Shown piece after piece: positions 13,165-20,011 of a DNA stretch of 28,531 nt; within the stretch, counting starts at the first letter, position 1, and every line of letters starts with the position of its first letter. The notes beneath the pieces were generated by a model. That model was not told the origin of the DNA. It was given only the letters and a program-made list of their open reading frames with translations, and ran no database searches. Position numbers and translations under genes: made by a program. Source of the DNA: a virus. The stretch is from the IMG/VR virus record IMGVR_UViG_3300020578_000336, positions 1-28,531 of that record; one strand, 5' to 3'.

Positions 13165-13193
13165 TTGCCATCCGAGACCCCCTGTGCTACAGT
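13165..13193 (+). promoter_or_regulatory. promoter of the recombination operon
   Basis: TTGCCA (13165-13170, five of six), exactly 17 bases, then TACAGT (13188-13193, four of six) preceded by TGTGC. Start expected near 13200, 18 bases before the Erf ATG. It is back-to-back with the promoter at 13111-13139. Confidence 0.6.
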
Positions 13194-13217
13194 TCAGAGC
13201 GTTCACCCGAACCACAC

Positions 13218-13769
13218 ATGCCTACTGCCCCCACCGCAGCAGAAACGACTGCTGCGCCCACGCCCAAGACTGCGGCAAAGCCTGCGGTCAAAGAGGACAT
13301 CTACACAGCGCTTGCCGCTGCTTCTGCCACGTTTCCCGCACTCACCAAGGACGGCATTAACACCTACCTGAAAACCAAGTATCTGACGCTGAGCAATCTG
13401 CTGTCCATGATCCGCGATCCGCTGCTCGATGTCGGCTGCATCATCACGTCGGCGTTTGAGCCGCTGGATGGCGTGCCTGGAATGTTCGTCGTCAAGACAA
13501 CCATTCGCCACATGCCTTCTGGCACTGAACTGAGCAGCAGCTTTCCGATCGCTGATCTTTCGACCCAGAAGGCCGGCGCTGCTGCCACCTACGGGATGCG
13601 CTACAACCTTATGCACATTCTCGGCCGTGCTGCCGATGATGACGATGACGGCGCTGCGCTGGCAAATCCTGTGCCGCAGGGCTACGAGGGCCAACTGCCG
13701 CAAGGTCAGCAGCGCAATGCGCCTGCCCAGATGCCGCAGAACAATCAGGTAGGTGCGGCATGGCTGTAG
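13218..13769 (+). CDS. erf: Erf-family single-strand annealing recombinase
   Basis: The 183-residue protein has the family signature 'FPIADLSTQKAGAAATYGMR' (residues 109-128), running on to 'YNLMHILG' and ending 'DDDDDG' at 140-145. This corresponds to the Erf pattern of an invariant 'TYxxRYxLxxxxG' followed by an acid-rich 'DDDG'. Erf proteins form rings that anneal complementary single strands during phage recombination. The first 25 residues are Ala/Thr/Pro/Lys-rich and probably disordered; the last 35 are Gln/Pro-rich. The ATG at 13218 is chosen because the upstream frame lies on and before the promoter. It is the first gene of a five-gene operon that includes an exonuclease, the usual partner. 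Confidence 0.88.
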   Translation: MPTAPTAAETTAAPTPKTAAKPAVKEDIYTALAAASATFPALTKDGINTYLKTKYLTLSNLLSMIRDPLLDVGCIITSAFEPLDGVPGMFVVKTTIRHMPSGTELSSSFPIADLSTQKAGAAATYGMRYNLMHILGRAADDDDDGAALANPVPQGYEGQLPQGQQRNAPAQMPQNNQVGAAWL

Positions 13770-13954
13770 CCGATGAACAGGAGCCCATCGCGTTTGATGC
13801 GTGGTGGGAGAAGCACGGCGCTGATGCTCTACCTGATAGACCCACAAAGTCGCAAGAAGAAATCGTTGCGGCAATTTGCGCTATCGCCCGCGCCGCATGG
13901 CGCCAAGGCGCCTACCACGCCATGACTGGCAACCTGACCCCACCGACTCACTGA
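13760..13954 (+). CDS. small hypothetical protein (64 aa)
   Basis: A 64-residue protein, MAVADEQEPIAFDAWWEKHG at the start, then 'EEIVAAICAIARAAWRQGAY'. An acidic start, an 'FDAWWEKH' motif and one long helix that repeats Ala and Trp resemble the small phage proteins that often sit beside Erf or RecT genes. No function is known. It overlaps the end of erf by 10 bases and lies one base before the next gene, so translation is coupled. Confidence 0.8.
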   Translation: MAVADEQEPIAFDAWWEKHGADALPDRPTKSQEEIVAAICAIARAAWRQGAYHAMTGNLTPPTH

Positions 13955-13955
13955 C

Positions 13956-14438
13956 ATGAAATCCGCACGCATCGCCATTTTCCGCAACGACCGCAAGCAA
14001 GCGCAAAACCAGCCCGACGGCAACGGCATGATCGAGCTGCCGGCGCAGTTCATCGCTGAGCTGGCCCAACTGCTCCAGACCGGGCAGTTCACCGGCACGA
14101 ATCAGCAGGGCGAGCCGATCGTCTCGTGCAAGGTGTCCGTCTGGCGGGCTGATGGCAGCACCAAGCTGATCCTGTCGGGCCAGATCGAAAGTCCTTCCGA
14201 GAGGGCTGCCTACCTGGCCACGCAGCAGCAGGCCGCACCGCCGCAGCAGTGGAGGCAGCCGCCTGCTCAGCCCGCCTGGGGGGCGCCTCCGCAGCAGCCG
14301 CCGACCCAGCAGTGGGGCGTGCCACAACAGCCCGCTCCGCAGCAGTGGGGGCCGGCGCAGGGGCAGCCGCTGCCGCCTGCCGTCCCGCTCCAGCAGCAGC
14401 CGCCTTCGCCCATGCCCGCTGACGCCCCTGCGTTCTGA
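13956..14438 (+). CDS. putative single-stranded-DNA-binding-like protein
   Basis: The 160-residue protein has an ordered first half (residues 1-90; 'ARIAIFRNDRKQAQNQPDGN', then beta strands such as 'VSCKVSVWRADGSTKLILSG') and a Gln/Pro-rich disordered second half (repeats of 'QQWG', 'PPQQ') that ends 'PMPADAPAF'. A small beta domain, a Q/P/G linker and an acidic-aromatic tip is the layout of single-stranded DNA-binding proteins (tip DDDIPF). Its place between erf and an exonuclease fits. The fold itself is not recognisable, so this remains inference. The ATG follows the upstream stop by one base and its stop overlaps the exonuclease ATG. Confidence 0.5.
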   Translation: MKSARIAIFRNDRKQAQNQPDGNGMIELPAQFIAELAQLLQTGQFTGTNQQGEPIVSCKVSVWRADGSTKLILSGQIESPSERAAYLATQQQAAPPQQWRQPPAQPAWGAPPQQPPTQQWGVPQQPAPQQWGPAQGQPLPPAVPLQQQPPSPMPADAPAF

Positions 14439-15280
14439 TGGCCGTGACGCTCAAGCTCCTCCCTCCCGTAGAGGGGCTTTCTTTCAGCGAGCAGGAGCAC
14501 CGGTACACGTTCAGCCATCCACGGCTGGGCGTGCTGCCGCTCTATTCCTGCTCGCAGGTGATGGAGGCCACAGAGGCCAAGGCGATGAACTGGTCGCACT
14601 GGCGCAAGCGGTTGATGACGAAGGGACTTACCGAGCCGGAGGCGGAAGCCGCCGATAAGCTGTGGCCCCGTGGCCCGCTATCCCTGGAGCAGGCCAACTG
14701 CTTTATGGAGCTGTGGCGCAATCACAGGGCGCAGGTGGGGACTGATTTTCATGCACATGTACAGTCAGCGCTGCTTCGCAGGCCGCCGCCTTCCGTCTTG
14801 CATAATGAAGCATCATCTATTCTGGATGTCTGGATAGACAGCCTTCTTCCTCGCATCACAGATGTCTTTCTCATTGAGCAGCCACTGGTTCACAAAGCCT
14901 GCTTTTTTTCTGGTACGCCTGATCTGCTTGCTGTCATTGACGGTGTGCTGACATTGGTGGACTGGAAAACGCAGATGCTGAAATACAGCCCTGCGGGGCA
15001 GCCGCTGGCGCCGAAGGTGCGGCCTGAATGGCAGATGCAGCAGGGCGCCTATGCCGCGATGATCGAATCGTGCTACGGCATAAAGGTTGAGCGCGGCATG
15101 AACTGGATCGGCTGGGCCGAAGGATCGAAAGACCACTTCTGGAACGCCGCTGATTTGGAACAGGGCTGGTTCAAGTTTGCGGGTTTCCTCATGGAACTGC
15201 ACGCCCGCGAGGCCCGGCTGGGCTCAATTCCACACTCGATTGCCATGCAAGCCATGGCGCCCATGTTTTCCAATGGCTGA
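14438..15280 (+). CDS. PD-(D/E)XK (RecB/Cas4-like) exonuclease
   Basis: The 280-residue nuclease shows 'GTDFHAHV' (residues 101-108), 'SGTPDLLAVIDGVLTLVDWK' (158-177; catalytic D162 and D175 with K177) and 'QMQQGAYAAM' (199-208). This is the standard order of the RecB-type PD-(D/E)XK nuclease: an upstream His/Glu, the Asp, the D-x-K pair and a downstream Gln-Tyr. With Erf it would form a two-component recombination system in which the nuclease resects DNA ends and Erf anneals the exposed strands. The ATG overlaps the previous stop (TGATG). Confidence 0.85.
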   Translation: MAVTLKLLPPVEGLSFSEQEHRYTFSHPRLGVLPLYSCSQVMEATEAKAMNWSHWRKRLMTKGLTEPEAEAADKLWPRGPLSLEQANCFMELWRNHRAQVGTDFHAHVQSALLRRPPPSVLHNEASSILDVWIDSLLPRITDVFLIEQPLVHKACFFSGTPDLLAVIDGVLTLVDWKTQMLKYSPAGQPLAPKVRPEWQMQQGAYAAMIESCYGIKVERGMNWIGWAEGSKDHFWNAADLEQGWFKFAGFLMELHAREARLGSIPHSIAMQAMAPMFSNG

Positions 15281-15443
15281 CCTGCACGGACGACGAACCC
15301 GACTGCAGCTCCTGCTGCTGCCTGACGTGTTCCTTCGACTGGAGGACGCGGCAGACGCGGAAAACGTGAGACCCGCCAAGTGGGTCGAGAACTTGGTGAT
15401 TGCCGAACTGGAGAAACTTGCCAAGCAGAAGCGTGTGCTGTAG
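15273..15443 (+). CDS. small ribbon-helix-helix-like protein (56 aa)
   Basis: A 56-residue protein, MADLHGRRTRLQLLLLPDVF at the start, then a helix 'LRLEDAADAE', 'RPAKWVENLVIAELEKLAKQ'. One short basic strand followed by two helices is the plan of Arc/MetJ-type ribbon-helix-helix proteins (strand 'RLQLLLLP', helix A, turn, helix B with 'WVENLVIAELE'). It might autoregulate the recombination operon. It overlaps the exonuclease gene by 8 bases and is the last gene of the operon; the convergent tail operon ends about 130 bases further on. Confidence 0.65.
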   Translation: MADLHGRRTRLQLLLLPDVFLRLEDAADAENVRPAKWVENLVIAELEKLAKQKRVL

Positions 15444-15531
15444 GGTTCACGCACATACGGTTCCCGCCGGGGGATTACCGCAAAGGGCGCTGGCCTGATC
15501 AGCGTCTGCCCCGGCCGATCTTCCAATAAAA

Positions 15532-15553
15532 AGCCCCCGCCGAAGCAGGGGCT
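15532..15553 (-). terminator. rho-independent terminator of the tail operon
   Basis: Nine paired positions (AGCCCCCGC / GCAGGGGCT) around a CGAA loop, read on the minus strand as a TTCG tetraloop. The inner C/A mismatch becomes a G-U pair in the minus-strand RNA, and TTTTTATT follows. The structure is therefore tuned to the minus strand and should end the transcript that began beyond the right edge. Confidence 0.85.
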
Positions 15554-15564
15554 GAGTCGTTTTC

Positions 15565-15585
15565 TGGCCTGATGCTATCAGGCCA
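15565..15585. repeat. perfect 9-bp hairpin at the 3' end of the tail operon
   Basis: TGGCCTGAT-GCT-ATCAGGCCA spans the stop codon of the last structural gene and precedes the terminator. The first ten bases, CTGGCCTGAT (15564-15573), also occur at 15490-15499. A helper hairpin or RNA-stabilising stem is plausible. Confidence 0.6.
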
Positions 15586-16084
15586 CCATGTCGGGACCGT
15601 CGTCCACAGGCGGCACGAACATGTCCGATTCGCCGGGCTCAGGCTCAGGGGCCGGCTCCTCTTCGACGGGCGCCTCGGGCTCAGGGGCAGGCTCCTCTTC
15701 GACGGGCTCAGCAGGCGCCTCGGGCTCCGCCAGCAGCTCCAGAATCTGCGGGTTGAGCGCTTCCTCCTGAGCGGTGTCGGCGGCGATCTCGGCCTGAGCG
15801 GCGGTCAGAGCGGCGGCAGTGGCGGCCACCTCGGCTTGCAGGCCGGCGATGATCGCATCGGTCGCGCCGGAGTCGATGGCATCCAGCTTTGCCTTGAGCG
15901 CCTTGGTGTAGTTGATCAGGAGCTGGACGTTTTCCTCAAAAGTCATCTGAAACCTCGTAAGAGCAGAAGTGAGAGCGGAAAGCCGACGATCGATGTTATC
16001 GAGACTGTCAGCGGTAGCATCGGATCTGTGCAGCAACTCTTGTAGAGCAGCTTCAGCGCCGACGATGTAGGTGATGCCGGCCAT
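15578..16084 (-). CDS. acidic coiled-coil protein with Glu-Pro repeats (168 aa)
   Basis: The 168-residue protein has a helical N-terminal part ('AALQELLHRSDATADSLDNI'), a second helical region from residue 47 (MTFEENVQLLINYTKALKAK), an Ala-rich coiled coil and a long acidic tail of 'EEEPAPEPEAP' repeats encoded by tandem DNA repeats. No family recognised; the end of a tail operon suggests a virion-associated, fibre-linked or lysis-related protein. An in-frame ATG at residue 47 has a GAGG six bases upstream, so a shorter 122-residue form is possible. It starts three bases after the upstream stop. Confidence 0.7.
   Translation of the reverse strand: MAGITYIVGAEAALQELLHRSDATADSLDNIDRRLSALTSALTRFQMTFEENVQLLINYTKALKAKLDAIDSGATDAIIAGLQAEVAATAAALTAAQAEIAADTAQEEALNPQILELLAEPEAPAEPVEEEPAPEPEAPVEEEPAPEPEPGESDMFVPPVDDGPDMVA
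15642..15706. repeat. tandem ~36-bp repeat encoding Glu/Pro-rich tail
   Basis: Two adjacent copies of a 36-base unit starting GGCTCAGGGGC and containing GGCTCCTCTTCGACGGGC, the second incomplete, inside the tail coding region. On the coding strand they encode 'PVEEEPAPEPE' blocks. Confidence 0.7.
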
Positions 16085-16087
16085 AGA

Positions 16088-16258
16088 TCAGTTCCGGGCC
16101 TGCTCAAGTGTAGCACCGCCGTCATCGGTAGAAGTCATGCGCGACACAAGCTCTCGGATGCGCTGGCCCGATCGCTCCAGGTATTCAACGCCATTGATAA
16201 CGGCGTGCCACATGGGTTCGCCGTTGACCGGCACAACATCAACAGTAACGACAGACAC
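16088..16258 (-). CDS. small hypothetical protein, GTG start (56 aa)
   Basis: The frame extends to an ATG at 16387, but a perfect AGGAGG five bases upstream of the GTG at 16258 gives this start. The 56-residue product is VSVVTVDVVPVNGEPMWHAV, then 'INGVEYLERSGQRIRELVSR' and a short polar end. It is probably a small beta-hairpin protein. This is the only perfect Shine-Dalgarno sequence in the tail operon, which suggests it is made independently of the long transcript's coupling. The next gene starts three bases after its stop. Confidence 0.65.
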   Translation of the reverse strand: MSVVTVDVVPVNGEPMWHAVINGVEYLERSGQRIRELVSRMTSTDDGGATLEQARN

Positions 16259-16298
16259 GGAAGCCTCCTGTAGGATGGGGTGAGTAGGTAGCGCCGCC

Positions 16299-16523
16299 TT
16301 GGAAAACGTTGATCTGATTGAACGCTGCATTGATGCGTTCTGGTCAGCCGAAGTGAGCTTCACCACGCTCCAAAGCCGCGAGCGCATGAATCAGGTGATC
16401 TACGCGGTCGCTGATTATCTTGCGGATAACGGACAGCATGATGCTGCTGCGCTGATCGAGTGTCATACGAGCAAGTTCAGGTTGAAACCCGAAGCGCAAT
16501 CTCCTCCGTCGTCGCAAAGTTGA
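16299..16523 (+). CDS. lone plus-strand small ORF, TTG start (74 aa)
   Basis: A 74-residue frame with a TTG start, 'LIERCIDAFWSAEVSFTTLQ', 'RMNQVIYAVADYLADNGQHD', ending in a Ser/Pro tail. The amino-acid pattern (alternating helix-forming residues, few stop-avoidance oddities) looks like a real helical protein. It lies opposite the otherwise minus-strand tail operon, fills a 218-base gap and overlaps the 3' end of the next tail gene by 47 bases. A possible plus-strand promoter (ACGACA-N17-TAGGAT) sits just upstream. No Shine-Dalgarno sequence. It may be an antisense gene or chance. Confidence 0.4.
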   Translation: MENVDLIERCIDAFWSAEVSFTTLQSRERMNQVIYAVADYLADNGQHDAAALIECHTSKFRLKPEAQSPPSSQS

Positions 16524-17214
16524 CCGCGCCTTCGATCAGCGCATCAGGCGTTACCTGTACTGAGCTTGCGACAATCAGAATGTCAGCTTCGTAGTAGATG
16601 CTACCGGGCAGCAATTCGTTACAGCCGATCGCCGCTCTTTCGGTCTGCAGCCAAAGGTTGGCCGACGCTCTACTGCCCGGCCCTGTCAGTAGCAGCAGTT
16701 GCAGCAGGTCAAGCGCGTTTATGATCTCGTCATCGCTGCGCCGCTCGATTAGGAATCGGAAGCTGCCAGCGCCCGTTACCAGATCACAGATGCTTTCGCC
16801 AAAGCGAACACCGATCGGTGTCGTGTCGATAGCGGCAGAATCGAGATCAAGATTCCACTCGCGGATGTCAGCGACAAACTTGCGCGGCGGCGCTACTTGC
16901 TCAATCTCAATGTCTGCCCATGTGCTGCTGTTGAACGCTACGCGATTGACGTTGTTGATCGCATCTTGCGCCAGCAAGTGAAAGCTGATCCGATCGAGCG
17001 AATCCCGGTGGATCCAGTAGGTCTCCGTGTCGGTCGCATCGGTCAGCGGTAAGCCGCCTGTGAGCGACAGCGTGACCCGATCGCCGGTCATGTAGGCCGT
17101 GTCGAGCAGCAGCACGCGGCTGTTGGGCATGTCCAGATCGGCCGCCCGGAGCAGTCCAGGGGCCGCCGGCTCGCGCTGCAGGCTCAGTGCCCCCATGTCA
17201 CCGAGAATGGCCAT
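16477..17214 (-). CDS. phage tail protein, tail-tube-like segment (245 aa)
   Basis: The 245-residue protein starts MAILGDMGALSLQREPAAPG and is beta-rich throughout. It has a middle region 'WNLDLDSAAIDTTPIGVRFG' followed by an acidic turn and strand that echoes the 'WSLxxxxxxxDxTxxxxW' region of the two tail-tube-like proteins upstream. Its position directly after those genes (one-base TGATG overlap) supports a tail or fibre role. Whether it has the complete tube fold is uncertain; it may be the most divergent of a set of three. Confidence 0.55.
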   Translation of the reverse strand: MAILGDMGALSLQREPAAPGLLRAADLDMPNSRVLLLDTAYMTGDRVTLSLTGGLPLTDATDTETYWIHRDSLDRISFHLLAQDAINNVNRVAFNSSTWADIEIEQVAPPRKFVADIREWNLDLDSAAIDTTPIGVRFGESICDLVTGAGSFRFLIERRSDDEIINALDLLQLLLLTGPGSRASANLWLQTERAAIGCNELLPGSIYYEADILIVASSVQVTPDALIEGAVNFATTEEIALRVST

Positions 17215-17603
17215 CAGACGGGCACCACGGGGCCAGTGACGGCGAAGCTCAGCCTGACGCGGTGGGCGTCCTTCACGGCAACAACGGTGCCGACACCGGA
17301 GACATGGGCCTGAACATCGTAGCCGGAGTCGGCAGCCGCGTCCGTGCGAAGAAGCAGCTCGACGGCAGGCGGCTCGTTGCTGCGGAAGCTGTCGAACAGT
17401 TCGGCGTAGCCGATGTCATCCGGATCGTAAAGGATAGACGCTTCGCCACGGGCCGATCGCTTCAGCGGGATGCTGCGCTGATCCCAGCGGTAGATCGGCG
17501 TTTGCGGCTTCACGTCGCGCTCAATGTTCAGCGTCCAATCGGTACAGCGAATCGGATCGTAGCCGTCAACAAGTAGCTGTCCGTGGGAGCCAGATTTGAT
17601 CAT
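17214..17603 (-). CDS. small tail-tube-like protein (129 aa)
   Basis: The 129-residue protein, MIKSGSHGQLLVDGYDPIRC at the start, continues 'TDWTLNIERDVKPQTPIYRW' and then 'SARGEASILYDPDD'. This matches in order the pattern of siphovirus tail-tube proteins ('GxxGxLxxDGxxVAxVxxWSL ... TGxxxxLYDPxD'). It is a clear paralog of the first 130 residues of the neighbouring 659-residue protein. A true tube protein is normally encoded upstream of the tape measure, so these downstream copies are more likely adapted as tail-tip or fibre parts. It overlaps the upstream gene by ATGA. Confidence 0.65.
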   Translation of the reverse strand: MIKSGSHGQLLVDGYDPIRCTDWTLNIERDVKPQTPIYRWDQRSIPLKRSARGEASILYDPDDIGYAELFDSFRSNEPPAVELLLRTDAAADSGYDVQAHVSGVGTVVAVKDAHRVRLSFAVTGPVVPV

Positions 17604-19579
17604 TCGGTGAGCACGTAAGACTGGAAAGTTAGCCCAGTTATATTGGCAATAGTCAGAGAGGTAGTTGTTGTTGCTAGTGCTCTATCCGCAAATGTCCAGC
17701 TTCGATCAAAAGTGGTTGACAGGGTTCGCGTTGCAGTCGCGCCTTCGCTGCTTGATTGTGCCACCATTCTTCCAACGCTGTAATCCAGAACTGCGCTTCC
17801 TCCGTATTGAGTACGTCCGAATAAAACCATTTCATTATTCTCTGCCGTGGTGTACTTCTGAGAAACATGCAGCGCAAAAAGTCCAAGCCCGGGATCAAAA
17901 GCACTGTTAATAGCAACACCTCCATCGATAGGCATAGGGCGACTAAAGAAGCTAGGGCCATTATCAAGATAAGTTGGTGCCGTGCTGAGGCTAGGCATTA
18001 ACCTGTTGCCGCCAATAAAGTTTAGGTCTTCGTCGTATCGATGAATATAGACTCCCTGCCCTGTCGTTAGAAGTATGATTTCGCTACCAGTGGTGTAAGC
18101 GCCAATAACTATTCCTAGGCCGTCAGTGGCCGTGCTTCTGCCACTGACAAAGGTGTAGTCTGTTTTGCTGAAACGAAGTATTCCACTATTGGCAACGGTA
18201 ACAATGTAATTAGCTGTTTCCAGGGGAATTGGGTCAATCCCAACACCACCGCTAAAATTGTATTCAATAACTCGCGTAGGAGCAGGCAGCCCTCCTACGC
18301 GTAAATCAGAATTGCACTCTACAAAAAACTGCTTTGTAGCATCCCCTTGGGAAGAAGCAAAGAGCAGTTTTCCGCTAGACAGTTTAACGCAAGCGCCCCT
18401 AACTGGAGTACCTCCTGCGGTTGGTGTGATCGCAAATAGCGTTAAAACACCAGTTGCAAGATCAATATAGCCAATGCCATAAACACCGTCTGATTGGGAT
18501 TGATCAAAAATATAGTATCTTTCTGTATCAGGGTCATAATAACCTGCTTGCCATTCATTAGGGCTATTGCCCGTCATTCTGAATTGATAAATAATTGTAC
18601 TTAGGTCAGCCGATATTCTCATCCACTGAAACGGTGTGCCCAGTCCAGACACGCTCATGTTGAACGTGACAAAAACATCGCCATTGGACAATGGCTGACA
18701 GGTGCCAGGCGTGTCGTTGACACCGCTAATAGACTGGTCCCTAAAACCATCTATTCGCTTTGTGGTTATACGAACACCATTGTAATCGTATTTATGAATT
18801 AAAAATCCATTTGGCCCAACTGATGTATCAGGGTCAATCTCTTGCACAGCGTAGACATATTGATTTACAGCATCAATCCCTGCAACGCCTCTGAGCACTC
18901 CGCTAGTGGTGTTTTGCGCTGAGGTTGTCCTCGCAATCCACATTAACGGCGTTTCAATCACTTCTACTGTTTTTGTCGCCGTTAAAACAGTCAGCCCAAG
19001 AGTTGCCGTTAACGTGATCGTAAATGTGCCTGTATCGGGAAATGTAATATTAGTGGATTGCGCCGTAGGGTCAGCAATCGTTGGGCCACTGCTCGTCCAC
19101 AGGAAATTCCAGGCGCCATCAAGGCCGAAAACAGCGCCAGTGTAGAACTGGGTGATACCTTGTGATGCTTGGCTGTTGCCAATAATTTCCAGCTCAATGC
19201 CGACATCGGATACGCGGAAGCTGATGTCACGCATCTGCGCTTCGCCGCGATTTACCGCATGACTCGCTGACGACACATGCACGTTGACCGGATAGCCGAG
19301 ATCCGTCGCTGAATCAAGCAGCAGCGTGATCGGCTTTTCGCTGACGCCATCCAGCAGGATCGAGTCGAACAGGTCCAGCGCGGCGGCATCGGTCGGGTCG
19401 TAGAGCAGCTTGGCGGTGCCGGTGGCCTCGCGCCGGCCGGGGATCACCTCGGCGTCCCAGGAGTCCACTGGCGTCACGTCCAGCATGGGGCGCTGCTCAT
19501 CGAGCGACCATCCGGTGCAGCGGGCGACACGGGTGCCGTCCACGAAGAGCTGGCCGCTGCGGCCCGTCAGGACTGCCAT
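17600..19579 (-). CDS. tail-tube-like protein fused to PKD and propeller-like adhesin
   Basis: The 659-residue protein is modular. Residues 1-133 are tail-tube-like (MAVLTGRSGQLFVDGTRVAR at the start, then 'GWSLDEQRP', 'YDPTDAAALDLFDS'). About 135-213 is an Ig/PKD-like domain ('DGAWNFLWTSSGPTIADPTA', 'TFTITLTATLG'). About 215-600 is a long stretch of repeated short beta blades ('GVYGIGYIDLATGVLTLF', 'LLFASSQGD', 'YIHRYDEDLNFIGG') that reads like a beta-propeller. The DNA for the PKD and propeller parts is clearly more AT-rich than that for the N-terminus, a sign of module exchange. Likely role: host-binding tail adhesin. ATG follows a GCGTAGACTGG sequence. Confidence 0.7.
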   Translation of the reverse strand: MAVLTGRSGQLFVDGTRVARCTGWSLDEQRPMLDVTPVDSWDAEVIPGRREATGTAKLLYDPTDAAALDLFDSILLDGVSEKPITLLLDSATDLGYPVNVHVSSASHAVNRGEAQMRDISFRVSDVGIELEIIGNSQASQGITQFYTGAVFGLDGAWNFLWTSSGPTIADPTAQSTNITFPDTGTFTITLTATLGLTVLTATKTVEVIETPLMWIARTTSAQNTTSGVLRGVAGIDAVNQYVYAVQEIDPDTSVGPNGFLIHKYDYNGVRITTKRIDGFRDQSISGVNDTPGTCQPLSNGDVFVTFNMSVSGLGTPFQWMRISADLSTIIYQFRMTGNSPNEWQAGYYDPDTERYYIFDQSQSDGVYGIGYIDLATGVLTLFAITPTAGGTPVRGACVKLSSGKLLFASSQGDATKQFFVECNSDLRVGGLPAPTRVIEYNFSGGVGIDPIPLETANYIVTVANSGILRFSKTDYTFVSGRSTATDGLGIVIGAYTTGSEIILLTTGQGVYIHRYDEDLNFIGGNRLMPSLSTAPTYLDNGPSFFSRPMPIDGGVAINSAFDPGLGLFALHVSQKYTTAENNEMVLFGRTQYGGSAVLDYSVGRMVAQSSSEGATATRTLSTTFDRSWTFADRALATTTTSLTIANITGLTFQSYVLTE

Positions 19580-19603
19580 GGGGAGTGCTGCTGAGCACCC
19601 AGT

Positions 19604-20008
19604 CTACGCGACATGGCGAGCGGCGAATCGACCTTCTAGGCGCAGCCGCACCAGCTTGCGGCCGGGCACCGTGTCCACGATGGAGGGCTCCTCATCGGAG
19701 AAGAAGAACTGCATCCCACTGGGGATACGGGCCTGCAGCGCTGGATCCATGCCGGCAAGCAGCGGGCTACTGATCGTGACGGAGATGCGATCAGCAGAGC
19801 AGTCGAGCCACGCCTGATAAATTAGCGCGACTTGCTCATCGGGGATTCCGCCTTCACCGCCGAACTCCAGTATCAGCGGAATCTTGTTAGCGTAGCGGGC
19901 GTAAATACGCTTGGTGACATTGCCGGCCATCTGCGGAAATGTCTTGACGGCGTATTCGCCAGTGCCGCCGGAGCGAACAGTGGGCGTGATGGGGGGGAAG
20001 GTGGTCAT
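19604..20008 (-). CDS. tail protein, paralog of the next upstream gene (134 aa)
   Basis: The 134-residue protein, MTTFPPITPTVRSGGTGEYA at the start, shares a scaffold with residues 1-145 of the 20012-20884 gene: 'PPLxPxxxxGxxxxxKxxxFP', then 'LxxxFGG--IxDEQxAxIxxAWxxC', and a final strand 'LVRLRLEGRF'. The resemblance is low but consistent in order and length. The family is unknown to me; in cyanophages it lies next to tail-fibre genes. This copy lacks the C-terminal extension of its neighbour. It starts three bases after the neighbour's stop. Confidence 0.6.
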   Translation of the reverse strand: MTTFPPITPTVRSGGTGEYAVKTFPQMAGNVTKRIYARYANKIPLILEFGGEGGIPDEQVALIYQAWLDCSADRISVTISSPLLAGMDPALQARIPSGMQFFFSDEEPSIVDTVPGRKLVRLRLEGRFAARHVA

Positions 20009-20011
20009 AAA

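Noticed and set aside
15444-15531. Plus-strand terminator for the recombination operon
   Set aside because: Only short imperfect stems such as GCTG/CAGC were found, with no T-run; the 15532-15553 hairpin is tuned to the minus strand.
16107-16135. Promoter candidate GGTGCTACACT inside the 56-residue gene
   Set aside because: It matches the extended -10 motif but has no usable -35 and lies in coding DNA, so it may be chance.
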